From an uncultured Pseudomonadota bacterium (lineage in GTDB: Bacteria; Pseudomonadota; Alphaproteobacteria; Rs-D84): a stretch of 15,108 bases of DNA. The notes beneath the pieces are model-generated. The model was not told the origin of the DNA, made no database searches, and was given only the letters and a program-made list of their open reading frames with translations. The DNA lies in NCBI GenBank assembly GCA_900313285.1, contig OMQP01000023.1:1-15108 (forward strand), written 5' to 3'. Both the position numbers and the translations under genes were made by a program. Positions 14,899 through 15,108 of the stretch are shown here, one piece after another; within the stretch, counting starts at the first letter, position 1, and the number at the start of each line of letters is the position of its first letter.

Positions 14899-14926
14899 TT
14901 GATTTTTGCATGCCATATGATAAAAT
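14899..14926 (+). promoter_or_regulatory. Probable promoter of the CorA-family gene
   Basis: TTGATT (14899-14904), a 16-base spacer and TAAAAT (14921-14926) predict a start near 14933, about 36 bases before the ATG. No magnesium riboswitch is visible in the short leader. Confidence 0.45.
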
Positions 14927-14968
14927 TCCCCAGGAAATAAAAATATACAAAAATCAAAGGGGAATGTA

Positions 14969-15108
14969 ATGTTCGATACAAAAAAATTAAAGACATTCTC
15001 TTGGGTTAATGTTGGTAACCCGGATCATGAAGATTTTGAACGTTTGTTAACAGAATACAAAATCGATGAAGACACTATATCGGATATTTTAGATCCGGAT
15101 GAACAACC
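14969..15108 (+). CDS. CorA-family divalent metal transporter, N-terminal fragment (runs off window)
   Basis: Only the first 46 residues are visible. They show the CorA-family N-terminal pattern: FSWVNVGNPDHEDFERLL, matching the usual W-[IV]-x-[IV]-x-x-P-x-x-E-E-x3-L, then ISDILDPDEQ, matching the D-x-L-D-x-x-E segment. CorA proteins are pentameric inner-membrane channels for Mg2+ (some for Co2+, Ni2+ or Zn2+); this cytoplasmic domain senses the metal, and the membrane part with its GMN motif lies beyond the window. The ATG at 14969 has AGGGG about six bases upstream. An earlier ATG at 14964 is followed at once by TAA and is not a usable start. Metal specificity cannot be judged from this piece. 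Confidence 0.8.
   Translation, partial: MFDTKKLKTFSWVNVGNPDHEDFERLLTEYKIDEDTISDILDPDEQ

Noticed and set aside
14964..14969. ATG-TAA just before the CorA start (minimal start-stop leader)
   Set aside because: The ATG is only one base from the GGGG of the ribosome binding site, too close for efficient initiation; probably chance.
1..15108. CRISPR array or insertion sequence
   Set aside because: No regularly spaced direct repeats, transposase-like protein or paired terminal repeats were found.

Overview
The window reads as chromosomal DNA of an AT-rich alphaproteobacterium. The strongest taxonomic marker is a gcrA gene (11770-12423); GcrA is a cell-cycle transcription factor essentially confined to Alphaproteobacteria. 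lpxB shows a lipid A (Gram-negative) outer membrane. Eleven of the twelve coding regions show their stop codon, ten TAA and one TAG. Nothing indicates phage, plasmid or transposon DNA: there is no integrase, transposase, CRISPR array or terminal repeat. The low GC and the many unrecognised exported proteins suggest an uncultured, possibly host-associated lineage; that part is inference.

Layout. 1-900 (+) is the 3' part of lpxB. It converges on a long leftward gene (3529-920) for an 869-residue exported cysteine-rich protein of unknown function. A tRNA cluster follows on the + strand behind a good promoter: tRNA-Leu(CAG), tRNA-Ala(CGC), tRNA-Leu(TAA), then a GC-rich, highly foldable stretch (4011-4081) that is not a gene I recognise. 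From 11698 down to 4113 everything runs leftward in two units. The first is a short type IV prepilin peptidase, a 515-residue exported Cys-rich protein, a 780-residue exported coiled-coil protein and a 105-residue exported Cys-rich protein, closed by a terminator at 6895-6931. The second, with its own near-consensus promoter, is a 116-residue Cys-motif protein and a 782-residue multidomain protein, closed by a terminator at 4084-4110.

Rightward from the divergent promoter region at 11699-11769 come gcrA and a 632-residue single-pass membrane protein with a coiled coil and long acidic segments, closed by a bidirectional terminator shared with the convergent acpS gene (14774-14400). After a divergent intergenic region, a CorA-type metal transporter gene begins at 14969 and leaves the window.

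How they fit together. lpxB and acpS are housekeeping lipid-synthesis genes and the tRNAs serve translation. The unusual part is the middle: a peptidase-only prepilin peptidase leads a block of exported proteins of no recognised family, divergent from the master regulator gcrA. The shared promoter region carries a GANTC site (the CcrM/GcrA recognition sequence) and a perfect short palindrome. gcrA is followed, probably in the same transcript, by an envelope-spanning coiled-coil protein. A link between cell-cycle control and a cell-envelope or secretion structure is a reasonable hypothesis, but the sequence does not prove it.
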